Shown here: piece after piece, positions 43,363 to 51,958 of the stretch
Numbering within the stretch: the first letter of the stretch is position 1
Layout: the number at the start of each line of letters is the position of its first letter
NCBI RefSeq assembly: GCF_900109945.1
Contig: NZ_FOBX01000008.1
Span: forward strand, 1 to 64,000
Origin: Bradyrhizobium sp. OK095
GTDB taxonomy: Bacteria > Pseudomonadota > Alphaproteobacteria > Rhizobiales > Xanthobacteraceae
DNA length: 64,000 nucleotides
Direction: 5' to 3'
Notes under the pieces: model-generated
Told to the model about the DNA's origin: nothing
Database searches by the model: none
The model's input: the letters and a program-made list of their open reading frames with translations, nothing else
Translations under genes and position numbers: made by a program

Positions 43363-45885
43363 ATGTGGGCCGCGAGCACATTCGCGTCGGCGCTCTGCGC
43401 TCTGATGCTTTTGGCCCAACCCGCGCTGGCGGCGAAACGTGTCGCGCTGGTGATCGGCAATTCCGCCTATCAGAACGTCGTCAAGCTCACGAACCCCTCC
43501 AACGATGCGGAGGTCATGGCCGCGACGTTGAAGGGCGCCGGCTTCGACCTTGTCGAGCTCAAGCGCGACCTCAAGGTCGTGGAGTTGCGGCGCGCACTGC
43601 GCGATTTCTCTGATCGCAGCCGTGATGCCGACATTGCGGTGCTTTATTTTGCCGGGCACGGCATCGAGATCGATGGGACCAACTACATCATTCCGACGGA
43701 TGCGCTGCTGGAGCGCGATATCGATGCCTTTGACGAGGCGATTCCGCTCGACCGGCTATTGACGGTGATCGAGCCCGCCAAGCGGCTGCGGCTCGTGATC
43801 CTCGATGCCTGTCGGGACAATCCCTTCAGCAAGATCATGAAGCGGACCTCGGCGTCGCGCGCGATCGAGCGCGGGCTCGCGCGCGTCGAGCCAATCGGAG
43901 CCAACACGCTGGTCGCCTTCGCGGCCAAGGCCGGATCGACCGCCGCCGATGGCGACAACAAGAACAGCCCGTTCACGGCCGCGCTGATCAAATATCTGCC
44001 GCGCCCGGGGCTGGATCTGCGCAAGGCATTCGGTTTCGTGCGCGACGAGGTACTCAGGACGACCAACAACAGGCAGGAGCCGTTCCTGTATGGCTCGCTT
44101 GGCGGCGAGGATCTCGCGCTGGTTGAACTCGCGGCGCCGGCCAGGGATAGCGAAGCCGAGATCCGCCGCGCCTATGAACTGGCGCTTCAGATCAGTACGC
44201 CGGACGTGTGGGCATCCTTCATCGCGACCTATCCTCACAGCTTCTATTCCGAGCTGGCCAAGGCGCAGCGCCGTAAGCTGACGGAGGAGACCGCGCGGTC
44301 GGGGGCTGCGGAGGAGCAGGCAAGGACCGCGGCTGACAAGGCTGCTGCGGCGAAGGCTGCGGATGCCAAGGCTGCGGACGCCAAGGCTGCGGACGCTGCC
44401 AGGGCCGTAGAACAAGCGCGCCTCGCCGCCGAAAAGAAGGTACGTGAGGATGCCGTCAGGGCCGCGGAGGCTAAAGCAGCCGAGCAGAAGGCAGCCGAGG
44501 TCGAGCGCGCGCGGCGGGTCACCGAGGCAAAGGCGCAGGAGCAAGCTCGGCTCGCCGCCGAGCAGGTAGCCAAGGCCAGGGCTGCGGAGGAAGCCAAGGC
44601 TGCCGAGCAGGCGCGCCTTGCGGCCGAGAAAAAGGCCCGTGAGGAGCAAGCCGCGAAGGTCGCCGAAGCCAAGGCCAAGGCCGCCGAAGACGCCCGGGCT
44701 GCCGAACAGGTGCGTCTTGCGGCGGAGAAGAGGGCGCGTGAAGACGCAGCCAAGGCGGCGGAGTCCAAAGCGGCCGAGCAGAGGGCGGCCGAGGCTGAGC
44801 GCACGCGGCAGCTTGCCGAGGCAAAGGCGCAGGAGCGAACCCGGCTCGCTGCCGAGCAGACAGCCAAGGCCGCCGAAGACGCCAAAGCCGCTGAACAGGC
44901 GCGTCTCACGGCTGACAAGAAGGCGCGAGAGGACGCAGCCAAAGCTATTGAGGCCAAAGCTATTGAGGCTATGGCGGCGGAGCAGAGGGCGGCCGAGGCC
45001 GAGCGCGCGAGGCAGCTTGCCGAGGCAAAGGCGCAGGAGCAAACCCGGCTGGCAGCTGAGCAGGCAGCCAAGGCCAAGGCCGCCGAAGACGCCCGGGCTG
45101 CCGAACAGGCACGTCTTGCGGCTGAGAAGAAAGCGCGCGAGGACGCGGCCAAAGCTGCTGAGGCCAGAGTTGCAGAGGCCAAAGCTGCGGAAGCCAAAGT
45201 GGCTGAGCAGAAGGCGGCCGAAGCCGAGCGCGCGCGGCAACTTGCGGAGCAGGCAAAGGCTGCCACCGACGACGGAAAGGCGGGCGACACGAAAGCTGCG
45301 ACCCAACTGGCAGCCTTGTCTCCCGATGTCGATGGCGCTGCCAAGCCGGCACAGCAGACGGCGTCCGATATTCCCCGTCTCCTGCAAGGAGAGCTGCGTC
45401 GCGTCGGCTGCCTGAAAGCTGAGGTCACCGGCGCCTGGAACGATGCCGCGCAACGGTCGCTTCAGCTCTTCAACAAGAATGCCGGGACGAAATTCGATGT
45501 GAAGCTTGCAAGCCTCGATGCGCTGGACGCCGTTCGCGGCCGTCCGGTCCGGGTTTGCCCGCTGATCTGCGAGCACGGTTTCCGTCCAAGCGGCGAAGAC
45601 TGTGTCAGAATCACCTGCGGGGCCGGCTTCGAACTCGGCGACGACAACACCTGCGTGCGCGTCCGGGCCAAGCAGCCGGCGCGGCGCGAGGCCCCGCCCG
45701 TTGCGGCAAAACCGCCTGCCGAACGCCCCACGGCAGCTGAGCCCGGGCCGTCAGGCACCCCCGGGCAGAAGCGCAGCGTGAAGGACGTCGAAGCGCTCTG
45801 GGCCAAATGCTCCAACAACGGCAGAACCGGCCGAAATAACCGGACCTTTAACGGGGTGAATGCCTGCGTCATGCGGGGGATGTGA
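43363..45885 (+). CDS. exported caspase-family protein with long Ala/Glu/Lys coiled coil and Cys-rich C terminus
   Basis: 840 residues. After a signal peptide (ALCALMLLAQPALA) the caspase domain has KRVALVIGNSAYQN, catalytic His99 in YFAGHG and Cys150 in VILDACRDNPF, and NKNSPFTAALIKYL. Residues about 310-640 are a TolA-like helix rich in Ala, Glu, Lys and Arg with internal repeats. The C terminus holds GELRRVGCLKAEVTGAW (degenerate peptidoglycan-binding-like), a Cys-rich module (CPLICEHGFRPSGEDC, CGAGFELGDDNTC) and a basic tail. The helix could span the periplasm. ATG 43363 is chosen since the signal peptide starts there; GAGGGA is 12 bases upstream. Confidence 0.88.
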   Translation: MWAASTFASALCALMLLAQPALAAKRVALVIGNSAYQNVVKLTNPSNDAEVMAATLKGAGFDLVELKRDLKVVELRRALRDFSDRSRDADIAVLYFAGHGIEIDGTNYIIPTDALLERDIDAFDEAIPLDRLLTVIEPAKRLRLVILDACRDNPFSKIMKRTSASRAIERGLARVEPIGANTLVAFAAKAGSTAADGDNKNSPFTAALIKYLPRPGLDLRKAFGFVRDEVLRTTNNRQEPFLYGSLGGEDLALVELAAPARDSEAEIRRAYELALQISTPDVWASFIATYPHSFYSELAKAQRRKLTEETARSGAAEEQARTAADKAAAAKAADAKAADAKAADAARAVEQARLAAEKKVREDAVRAAEAKAAEQKAAEVERARRVTEAKAQEQARLAAEQVAKARAAEEAKAAEQARLAAEKKAREEQAAKVAEAKAKAAEDARAAEQVRLAAEKRAREDAAKAAESKAAEQRAAEAERTRQLAEAKAQERTRLAAEQTAKAAEDAKAAEQARLTADKKAREDAAKAIEAKAIEAMAAEQRAAEAERARQLAEAKAQEQTRLAAEQAAKAKAAEDARAAEQARLAAEKKAREDAAKAAEARVAEAKAAEAKVAEQKAAEAERARQLAEQAKAATDDGKAGDTKAATQLAALSPDVDGAAKPAQQTASDIPRLLQGELRRVGCLKAEVTGAWNDAAQRSLQLFNKNAGTKFDVKLASLDALDAVRGRPVRVCPLICEHGFRPSGEDCVRITCGAGFELGDDNTCVRVRAKQPARREAPPVAAKPPAERPTAAEPGPSGTPGQKRSVKDVEALWAKCSNNGRTGRNNRTFNGVNACVMRGM
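44404..45258 (+). repeat. imperfect in-frame repeats encoding the coiled coil
   Basis: Units starting with AEQARLAAEKK recur at 44404, 44602, 44701, 44890 and 45100, that is spacings of 66, 33, 63 and 70 codons, so four long units and one half unit. Each long unit continues with REDAAKAAEAKAAEQ and AERARQLAEAKAQEQ. Long minus-strand open frames over this stretch arise from the repeated GCC/GCG codons. Confidence 0.85.
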
Positions 45886-45969
45886 TTCCATCAGCCGCGA
45901 CGCGGCAGGGGTAGGCTTCCAATCCTTACCACCCGTTAACGATCACGCTTTCCTGATGACTGACGAATA

Positions 45970-45998
45970 TTGACTTTCATCAGTGATTAGTCGACATT
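45970..45998 (+). promoter_or_regulatory. possible promoter/operator of the RND efflux genes
   Basis: TTGACT (45970-45975), 17 bp, then GACATT (45993-45998), a good -35 with a poor -10. The spacer contains ATCAGTGATTAGTC and the sequence before it TGACTGACGAATA, imperfectly related inverted elements. The TetR gene at 50487 could act here. Confidence 0.3.
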
Positions 45999-46029
45999 CC
46001 TCTCATTGCAGAGGCAGGAGTGTCCTTCG

Positions 46030-47136
46030 ATGTTCGTCCGGTCAGTTTTATCGAGCTATTCCAGGCTCTTGGCAGGTGTGTCGCTGGCCCTGATGGCCGC
46101 CTCCCTGGCCGGATGTAATGATACCGTGGCGCAAAAGGCTGAGCCGCCGCGGCCGGTTCTGGTCGCAGCCGCGCATTATGATGCCGAGACCCCGGAGCGT
46201 AGCTTCGTCGGCACCGTCCGGCCGCGGATTGAGAGCGATCTCGGCTTCCGCGTCGCCGGCAAGGTCGACAAGCGCCTGGTCGAAGTCGGCCAGACCGTCG
46301 AAATCGGCCAGCCGCTCGCGACGCTCGATGAGATCGACCTGAAACTCCAGGCCGAACAGGCCGTCGCCGAGCAGACCGCTGCGACCGGCGTGCTGGCCCA
46401 GGCCTCCGCTGCCGAGCAGCGCGCCAAGGATCTGAAGGCCAAGGGCTGGACCACGGATGCGGCGATGGATTCGAGCCGCGCCGCCGCCGATGAGGCCCGC
46501 GCGCGTCTCGACCGCGCTCAACGCTCGGTCGAGCTGACCAAGAATTCTCTTTCCTACGCGACGCTCAACGCCGACGCCCGTGGCGTCGTCACCGCGACGC
46601 TGATCGAGCCCGGCCAGGTGGTTGCCGCAGGCCAGACCTCGATCCGTGTCGCCCGCTTTGCCGAGAAGGAAGCGGTCGTCGCGATCCCTGAGACGCTGGT
46701 CGGACGTGCCAAGTCGGGCGCCGCCAGCGTCACTCTCTGGTCGGAGCCGGGCAAGAAATATACGGCCAAGCTGCGCGAGATCGCGCCCACCGCGGATTCC
46801 GCGACACGCACCTATCTCGCAAAATTCTCGCTGCCCGAGGCTGACGACAAGGTCTCGCTCGGCATGACCGCGACACTGACGCTGTCCGACGCCGCCACCG
46901 AGCGCGTTGCGCGGCTGCCGCTGTCGGCGCTGTTCAACGAAGGCGGCAAGCCCTCCTTCTACGTCGTCGACGACAACGGCGCGGTCACGCTGAAGCCGGT
47001 CGTGGTGAAATCCTACGAGAGCAACGACGTCGTCATCACCAGCGGTGTGGACGAGGGCGCCAAGATCGTCGCCCTCGGTGTGCAGAAGCTCGATCCGGGC
47101 CAGAAGGTCCGGATCGTGTCGTCGCTGTCTTTCTAG
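46030..47136 (+). CDS. RND efflux periplasmic adaptor (membrane fusion) lipoprotein
   Basis: 368 residues. A lipobox (ASLAGC) indicates lipid anchoring to the inner membrane from the periplasmic side. The lipoyl-like halves (IESDLGFRVAGKVDKRLVEVGQTVEIGQPLATLD, in blocks) surround a helical hairpin of about 95 residues, followed by beta-barrel and membrane-proximal domains. It links the RND pump to an outer-membrane channel, which is not encoded nearby. ATG 46030 has AGGAG 10 bases upstream. The pump gene follows after a rather long 179-bp gap. Confidence 0.92.
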   Translation: MFVRSVLSSYSRLLAGVSLALMAASLAGCNDTVAQKAEPPRPVLVAAAHYDAETPERSFVGTVRPRIESDLGFRVAGKVDKRLVEVGQTVEIGQPLATLDEIDLKLQAEQAVAEQTAATGVLAQASAAEQRAKDLKAKGWTTDAAMDSSRAAADEARARLDRAQRSVELTKNSLSYATLNADARGVVTATLIEPGQVVAAGQTSIRVARFAEKEAVVAIPETLVGRAKSGAASVTLWSEPGKKYTAKLREIAPTADSATRTYLAKFSLPEADDKVSLGMTATLTLSDAATERVARLPLSALFNEGGKPSFYVVDDNGAVTLKPVVVKSYESNDVVITSGVDEGAKIVALGVQKLDPGQKVRIVSSLSF

Positions 47137-47315
47137 AAGTTTTTACGAGTTACGTCGTGTGAGGTGAGTTTCGGCCCAAGCGCAAATGCTGGGGCTGAAG
47201 CGGCGAAGCGATCCAGAACCTGCCCAGCCCCCTGGGTTGCTTCGCTGCCTCGCGACGACGGTTTGAACAGAGTGGCTGTCGTTTTTTGCAACTGGACCAT
47301 CTTTCGGAGAGAGCG

Positions 47316-50300
47316 ATGAAGCGCTTCAACCTTTCGGCCTGGGCCGTCAGCCATCCGACGCTGGTCCTGTTCCTGATGATCATACTCGGCGTCGCCGGCT
47401 TCTTTTCCTATGAGAAGCTCGGTCGCGCCGAAGATCCGTTCTTCACCGTGAAGGTGGTCAATGTCTCCGTGCTGTGGCCGGGCGCGACCGCGCAGGAGAT
47501 GCAGGCGCAGGTCGCCGATCCCATCGAGAAGAAGATTCAGGAGCTGCCTTACTTCGAGAAGGTGCAGACCTATTCGAAGCCCGGCTTCACCGCGCTCCAG
47601 GTGACATTCCGCGATTCCACGCCGCCGAAGGACGTGCCGTACCTTTTCTATCTACTGCGCAAGAAGCTCGCCGACGTGCAGGGCCAGCTGCCCTCGGGCA
47701 TTATCGGGCCCGTCGTCAATGACGAGTTCTCCGACGTCGATTCCATCCTTTACATGATGACCGGCGACGGCGCCGATTACGCCCAGCTCAAGAAGATATC
47801 GGAAGGTTTCCGTCAGCGCCTCCTGAAGGTGCCGGGCGTGACCAAGGTCGACGTCTACGGCAATCAGGACGAGCGCATCTTCGTTGAGTTCAGCCATGCC
47901 AAGCTCGCCACGCTCGGCATCACCCCGCAGGCGCTGTTCGATTCGCTCGCCAAGCAGAACAATGTGACGCCGGCCGGCACGGTCGAGACCTCGTCGCAGC
48001 GCGTGCCGCTGCGCGTCACCGGCGCGCTCGACGGCGCCAACGCCGTGGCCGAGACCCCGGTCGAAAGCAATGGCCGCGTGTTCCGCCTCGGCGACATCGC
48101 GACCGTCACCCATGGCTATGTCGATCCGCCGAGCTTCGTCGTCCGCCAGGAAGGCAAGGCCGCGATCGGCATCGGCGTCGTCACCGCCAAGGGCGCCAAC
48201 ATCCTCGATCTCGGCAAAGAGGTCGAGAAGGCGACGGCCGAATTCATGAAGGCGGTGCCGCAGGGCGTCGACGTCAAGCTCATCGCCGACCAACCCAAGG
48301 TGGTCGAGCACGCTATCAGCGAGTTCGTGCACTCCTTCATGGAAGCGCTCGTCATCGTGCTGTTCGTCTCATTCCTGGCGCTCGGCTGGCGTACTGGCAT
48401 CGTGGTCGCGCTGTCGGTGCCGCTAGTGCTCGGCATCGTCTTCATCGTCATGAATGTGCTGTCGCTCGATCTGCACCGCATCACACTCGGCGCGCTGATC
48501 ATCGCGCTAGGCCTGCTCGTCGACGACGCCATCATCGCGGTCGAGATGATGGTGGTGAAGATGGAGCAGGGCTGGGATCGCTATCGTGCGGCGTCCTTTG
48601 CCTGGGAATCCACTGCGTTTCCGATGCTCACGGGAACGCTGGTCACGGCCGCTGGCTTCCTCCCCATCGGCTTTGCCAATTCCGCGGTCGGCGAATATGC
48701 CGGCAGCATCTTCTGGATCGTGGCGATCGCGCTGGTCGCCTCCTGGTTCGTGGCAGTGATCTTCACGCCCTATATCGGCGTCATGCTGCTGCCCAACATC
48801 AAGGTGCACCACAACCACGATCCGCACGCGGTCTACGAGACCCGGATGTACCGCGGCCTGCGCGCCATCGTGCAATGGTGCGTCAATCACCGCATCACCG
48901 TGGTGGTCGCGACCGTCGGCATCTTCATTGCTTCGATCGTCGGCTTCGGTCATGTCCAGCAGCAGTTCTTCCCGCTGTCGGAGCGGCCCGAGCTGTTCCT
49001 CCAGCTGCGCCTGCCTGAGGGCACCGCCTTCAACGTCACTGAGAAGGCGGTGAAGACGGCCGAGACGCTGCTGAAGGACGACAAGGACATCGAGACCTAC
49101 ACGGCCTATGTCGGCCAGGGCTCGCCGCGCTTCTGGCTCGGCCTTAATCCGCAGTTGCCGAACGAGGCCTTTGCCGAGATCGTCATCGTCGCCAAGGGTG
49201 TCGAGGCGCGCGAGCGGATCAAGGCCAAGATCGAGAGTGCGGCTGCCGAGGGCTTCCTGTCCGAGGCGCGCGTGCGCGTCGACCGCTTCAATTTCGGCCC
49301 GCCGGTCGGCTTCCCGGTCCAGTTCCGCGTGATCGGCCCCGATGCCAACAAGGTGCGCGAGATCGCCTATCAAGTCCGCGACGTCATGCGGCAGAACAAG
49401 AGCGTCAAGGACGTCCAGCTCGACTGGAACGAGCAGTCGCCGTTCCTCAAGCTCGTCGTCGACCAGGATCGTGCCCGCGCTATGGGCCTGACCCCGCAGG
49501 ACGTCTCGCAGGCACTCGCGCTGCTGATCTCGGGCACACCGGTCACGACCATCCGTGACGGCATCGAGAAGGTCGGCGTGGTTGCGCGTGCGGTCCCGTC
49601 CGAACGTCTCGACCTCGGCGGCGTCGGCGATCTCACCATCACCTCGCGCAACGGCGTCGCCGTGCCGCTCCAGCAGGTCGCAAAGATCGAATATGCCCAC
49701 GAGGAGCCGATCATGTGGCGGCGTAACCGCGACATGGCGATCACCGTGCGCTCCGACGTCGTCGACGGCGTGCAGGCGCCCGACGTCACCGGCCAGATCG
49801 CCCCGAAGCTGAAGCAGATTCAGGACAACCTCGAGCCGGCCTACCGGATCGAGCCGGGCGGGGCGTTCGAGGAATCCGCCAAGGGCAACGCCTCGATCTT
49901 CATCCTCTTCCCGCTGATGGTCATGGTGATGCTGACGCTGCTGATGTTCCAGCTGCAGAGCTTCTCACGCCTGATCCTGGTGTTCCTGACCGCGCCGCTC
50001 GGCATCGTCGGCGCCTCCTTCGGCCTCAACATCGCCAACGCCCCGTTCGGCTTCGTGGCGCTGCTCGGCCTGATCGCGCTCGCCGGCATGATCATGCGCA
50101 ACGCGGTCATTCTGGTCGACCAGATCGAGACCGACGTCTCGCACGGCCTTACCCGCCGCGAGGCGATCGTGGAGGCGACCGTCCGCCGTGCCCGCCCTGT
50201 GGTGCTGACCGCGCTCGCCGCGATCCTCGCCATGATCCCGCTGTCGCGCTCGGCCTTCTGGGGCCCGATGGCAATCACGATCATGGGAGGACTGTTTGTG

Positions 50301-50453
50301 GCGACGTTCCTGACGCTGTTGTACCTGCCGGGCCTCTATGCCCTGTGGTTCAGGAAGAGCCTGGACGAAGCTGGTTCTTCCGAGCAACCTACCGCGCCGC
50401 AGCATGGGAGCGATGACCAGCACGCAATTCCGCTTGCTGAAGCGGCTGAATAA
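47316..50453 (+). CDS. RND family efflux pump, inner-membrane permease
   Basis: 1045 residues, standard length. MKRFNLSAWAVSHPTLVLFLMIILG opens the first helix; porter segments include EKLGRAEDPFFTVKVV. The proton relay is visible as LGLLVDDAIIAVEMM in helix 4, and the second half carries PFGFVALLGLIALAGMIMRNAVILVDQIE. The lack of HAE1-specific motifs places it in the broader AcrB/MdtC-like (HAE) group of unknown substrate. A TetR gene follows 33 bp downstream. ATG 47316 has GGAGAGAG upstream. Confidence 0.95.
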   Translation: MKRFNLSAWAVSHPTLVLFLMIILGVAGFFSYEKLGRAEDPFFTVKVVNVSVLWPGATAQEMQAQVADPIEKKIQELPYFEKVQTYSKPGFTALQVTFRDSTPPKDVPYLFYLLRKKLADVQGQLPSGIIGPVVNDEFSDVDSILYMMTGDGADYAQLKKISEGFRQRLLKVPGVTKVDVYGNQDERIFVEFSHAKLATLGITPQALFDSLAKQNNVTPAGTVETSSQRVPLRVTGALDGANAVAETPVESNGRVFRLGDIATVTHGYVDPPSFVVRQEGKAAIGIGVVTAKGANILDLGKEVEKATAEFMKAVPQGVDVKLIADQPKVVEHAISEFVHSFMEALVIVLFVSFLALGWRTGIVVALSVPLVLGIVFIVMNVLSLDLHRITLGALIIALGLLVDDAIIAVEMMVVKMEQGWDRYRAASFAWESTAFPMLTGTLVTAAGFLPIGFANSAVGEYAGSIFWIVAIALVASWFVAVIFTPYIGVMLLPNIKVHHNHDPHAVYETRMYRGLRAIVQWCVNHRITVVVATVGIFIASIVGFGHVQQQFFPLSERPELFLQLRLPEGTAFNVTEKAVKTAETLLKDDKDIETYTAYVGQGSPRFWLGLNPQLPNEAFAEIVIVAKGVEARERIKAKIESAAAEGFLSEARVRVDRFNFGPPVGFPVQFRVIGPDANKVREIAYQVRDVMRQNKSVKDVQLDWNEQSPFLKLVVDQDRARAMGLTPQDVSQALALLISGTPVTTIRDGIEKVGVVARAVPSERLDLGGVGDLTITSRNGVAVPLQQVAKIEYAHEEPIMWRRNRDMAITVRSDVVDGVQAPDVTGQIAPKLKQIQDNLEPAYRIEPGGAFEESAKGNASIFILFPLMVMVMLTLLMFQLQSFSRLILVFLTAPLGIVGASFGLNIANAPFGFVALLGLIALAGMIMRNAVILVDQIETDVSHGLTRREAIVEATVRRARPVVLTALAAILAMIPLSRSAFWGPMAITIMGGLFVATFLTLLYLPGLYALWFRKSLDEAGSSEQPTAPQHGSDDQHAIPLAEAAE

Positions 50454-50486
50454 ATGAGAAGACTGCCGACGAACGAGTCCTGACTG

Positions 50487-51086
50487 ATGGCCCTTATTTC
50501 GGAACATATCGAAGTCGACACCCGGGATCGTATCCTCGAGGTGGCCGAGCGGCTGTTCCGCGTGATCGGCTACCAGAAGACCACGGTCGGCGACATCGCT
50601 AAGGAGCTCAGGATGAGCCCCGCCAACGTGTATCGCTTCTTCGAATCGAAGAAGGCGATTCATCAGTCGGTGGCGCGGGGCCTGATGGGCGAGGTCGAGC
50701 TCGAGGCGCAGCGGATCGTGGCAAGGCCCGGTCCGGTGCTGCCGCGCTTCCGCGAGCTGCTGACCACCATCCATCGCATGAATACCGAGCGCTATGTCGG
50801 CGACAACAAGCTGCATGAGATGGTCGAGATCGCGATGCAGGAGGACTGGGAGGTCTGCGTCGCACATATGGAGCTGATCACCACGGCGATCGGCCAGATG
50901 ATCGCGCAAGGCACGGCCTCCGGCGAGTTCGAGGCGCCGGACCTGCAACTGGCCTCGATGTGCGTCTGCACCGCGATGATGCGTTTCTTCCACCCCCAGA
51001 TGATCGCCCAGTGCGCGACCAAGCCGGGCCCGACCATCGACCAGATGATCGATTTCGTCATCGCGGGTCTGTCCCCGCGCCACTGA
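50487..51086 (+). CDS. TetR-family regulator of the RND operon (probable)
   Basis: 199 residues. The DNA-binding part has RILEVAERLFRVIGYQKTTVGDIAKEL and MSPANVYRFFESKKAIHQSV. The C-terminal domain resembles that of regulators linked to RND pumps in rhizobia (with EVELEAQRIVARPGP). It is 33 bp after the pump gene, so it is probably co-transcribed and gives feedback repression. Confidence 0.9.
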   Translation: MALISEHIEVDTRDRILEVAERLFRVIGYQKTTVGDIAKELRMSPANVYRFFESKKAIHQSVARGLMGEVELEAQRIVARPGPVLPRFRELLTTIHRMNTERYVGDNKLHEMVEIAMQEDWEVCVAHMELITTAIGQMIAQGTASGEFEAPDLQLASMCVCTAMMRFFHPQMIAQCATKPGPTIDQMIDFVIAGLSPRH

Positions 51087-51156
51087 CGGGCGGGGGCGTT
51101 TCCCCCTATAAGCTGCTTCGCATTGCCCGGAATGGCGGATAGCGGAGAAGCAGCGC

Positions 51157-51780
51157 GTGACCGACAAAGACCTTTACTTCTATGAGCCCTCCAAGGGCCA
51201 CGGCCTCAAGCACGATCCCTTCAACGCCATCATCGCGCCGCGGCCGATCGGCTGGATCTCCTCCCGCGACACCAAGGGCCACGTCAATCTCGCGCCCTAC
51301 AGCTTCTTCAACGCCTTCTGCTACGTGCCACCGATCATCGGCTTCTCCTCCACCAACTGGAAGGACTCGGTCGAGAACATCAAGCAGACCGGCGAATTCG
51401 TCTGGAATCTGACCACGATGGATCTGGCCAAGCACATGAACGCCACTGCCGCGCATGTCGGCCCCGAGGTCGACGAATTCGAGATCGCGGGCCTCACCGC
51501 CGTGCCCGGCAAGCTCGTCAACGTGCCGCGCGTGGCCGAGAGCCCTGTCGCCTTCGAGTGCAAGGTGTCCGACATCGTCCGCCTCAAGGGCGCAGACGGC
51601 AAGGAAGCCGATGCCTGGCTGACGCTCGGCGAGGTCGTCGCCGTCCACATCGACAAGGCCATGATCAAGGACGGCGTCTACCAGACGGCGGCCGCCCGCC
51701 CCATCGTCCGCGCCGGCCGCCGCGGCGACTACTTTGAGATCAAGCCGGAAAACATGTTCGAGATGGTCCGGCCGGATTAG
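51157..51780 (+). CDS. flavin reductase-like domain protein (FMN-binding split barrel)
   Basis: 207 residues. PFNAIIAPRPIGWISSRDTKGHVNLAPYSFFNAFCYVPPIIGFS, in consecutive blocks, is the DIM6/NTAB-type flavin reductase signature. Such proteins bind FMN and may serve monooxygenases; no partner oxygenase is adjacent. GTG 51157 has GGAGAAG 10 bases upstream. Cytoplasmic. Confidence 0.88.
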   Translation: MTDKDLYFYEPSKGHGLKHDPFNAIIAPRPIGWISSRDTKGHVNLAPYSFFNAFCYVPPIIGFSSTNWKDSVENIKQTGEFVWNLTTMDLAKHMNATAAHVGPEVDEFEIAGLTAVPGKLVNVPRVAESPVAFECKVSDIVRLKGADGKEADAWLTLGEVVAVHIDKAMIKDGVYQTAAARPIVRAGRRGDYFEIKPENMFEMVRPD

Positions 51781-51958
51781 GCCGGGCCCGTCTGCGACCC
51801 ATCCTCCCCGGAACTGCCTCCACGCCCCGGCCGTTATGGTCCCCGGGGGCGGCCGCCCGGCCGCGTCAATTCGCTGCTTTTAGCTCGCGAAGTGTTCACT
51901 TCCGCCGGCAAGTTTCCGCTAAAATGCCCTGTCACTGCGCCGATGCATGAGGTCCACC

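Noticed and set aside
43756..45576. Minus-strand frames of 606 and 394 codons opposite the second caspase gene
   Set aside because: They are the complement of Ala/Glu/Lys repeats and give Arg/Leu/Ala low-complexity protein; the plus-strand gene has clear domains over the same bases.
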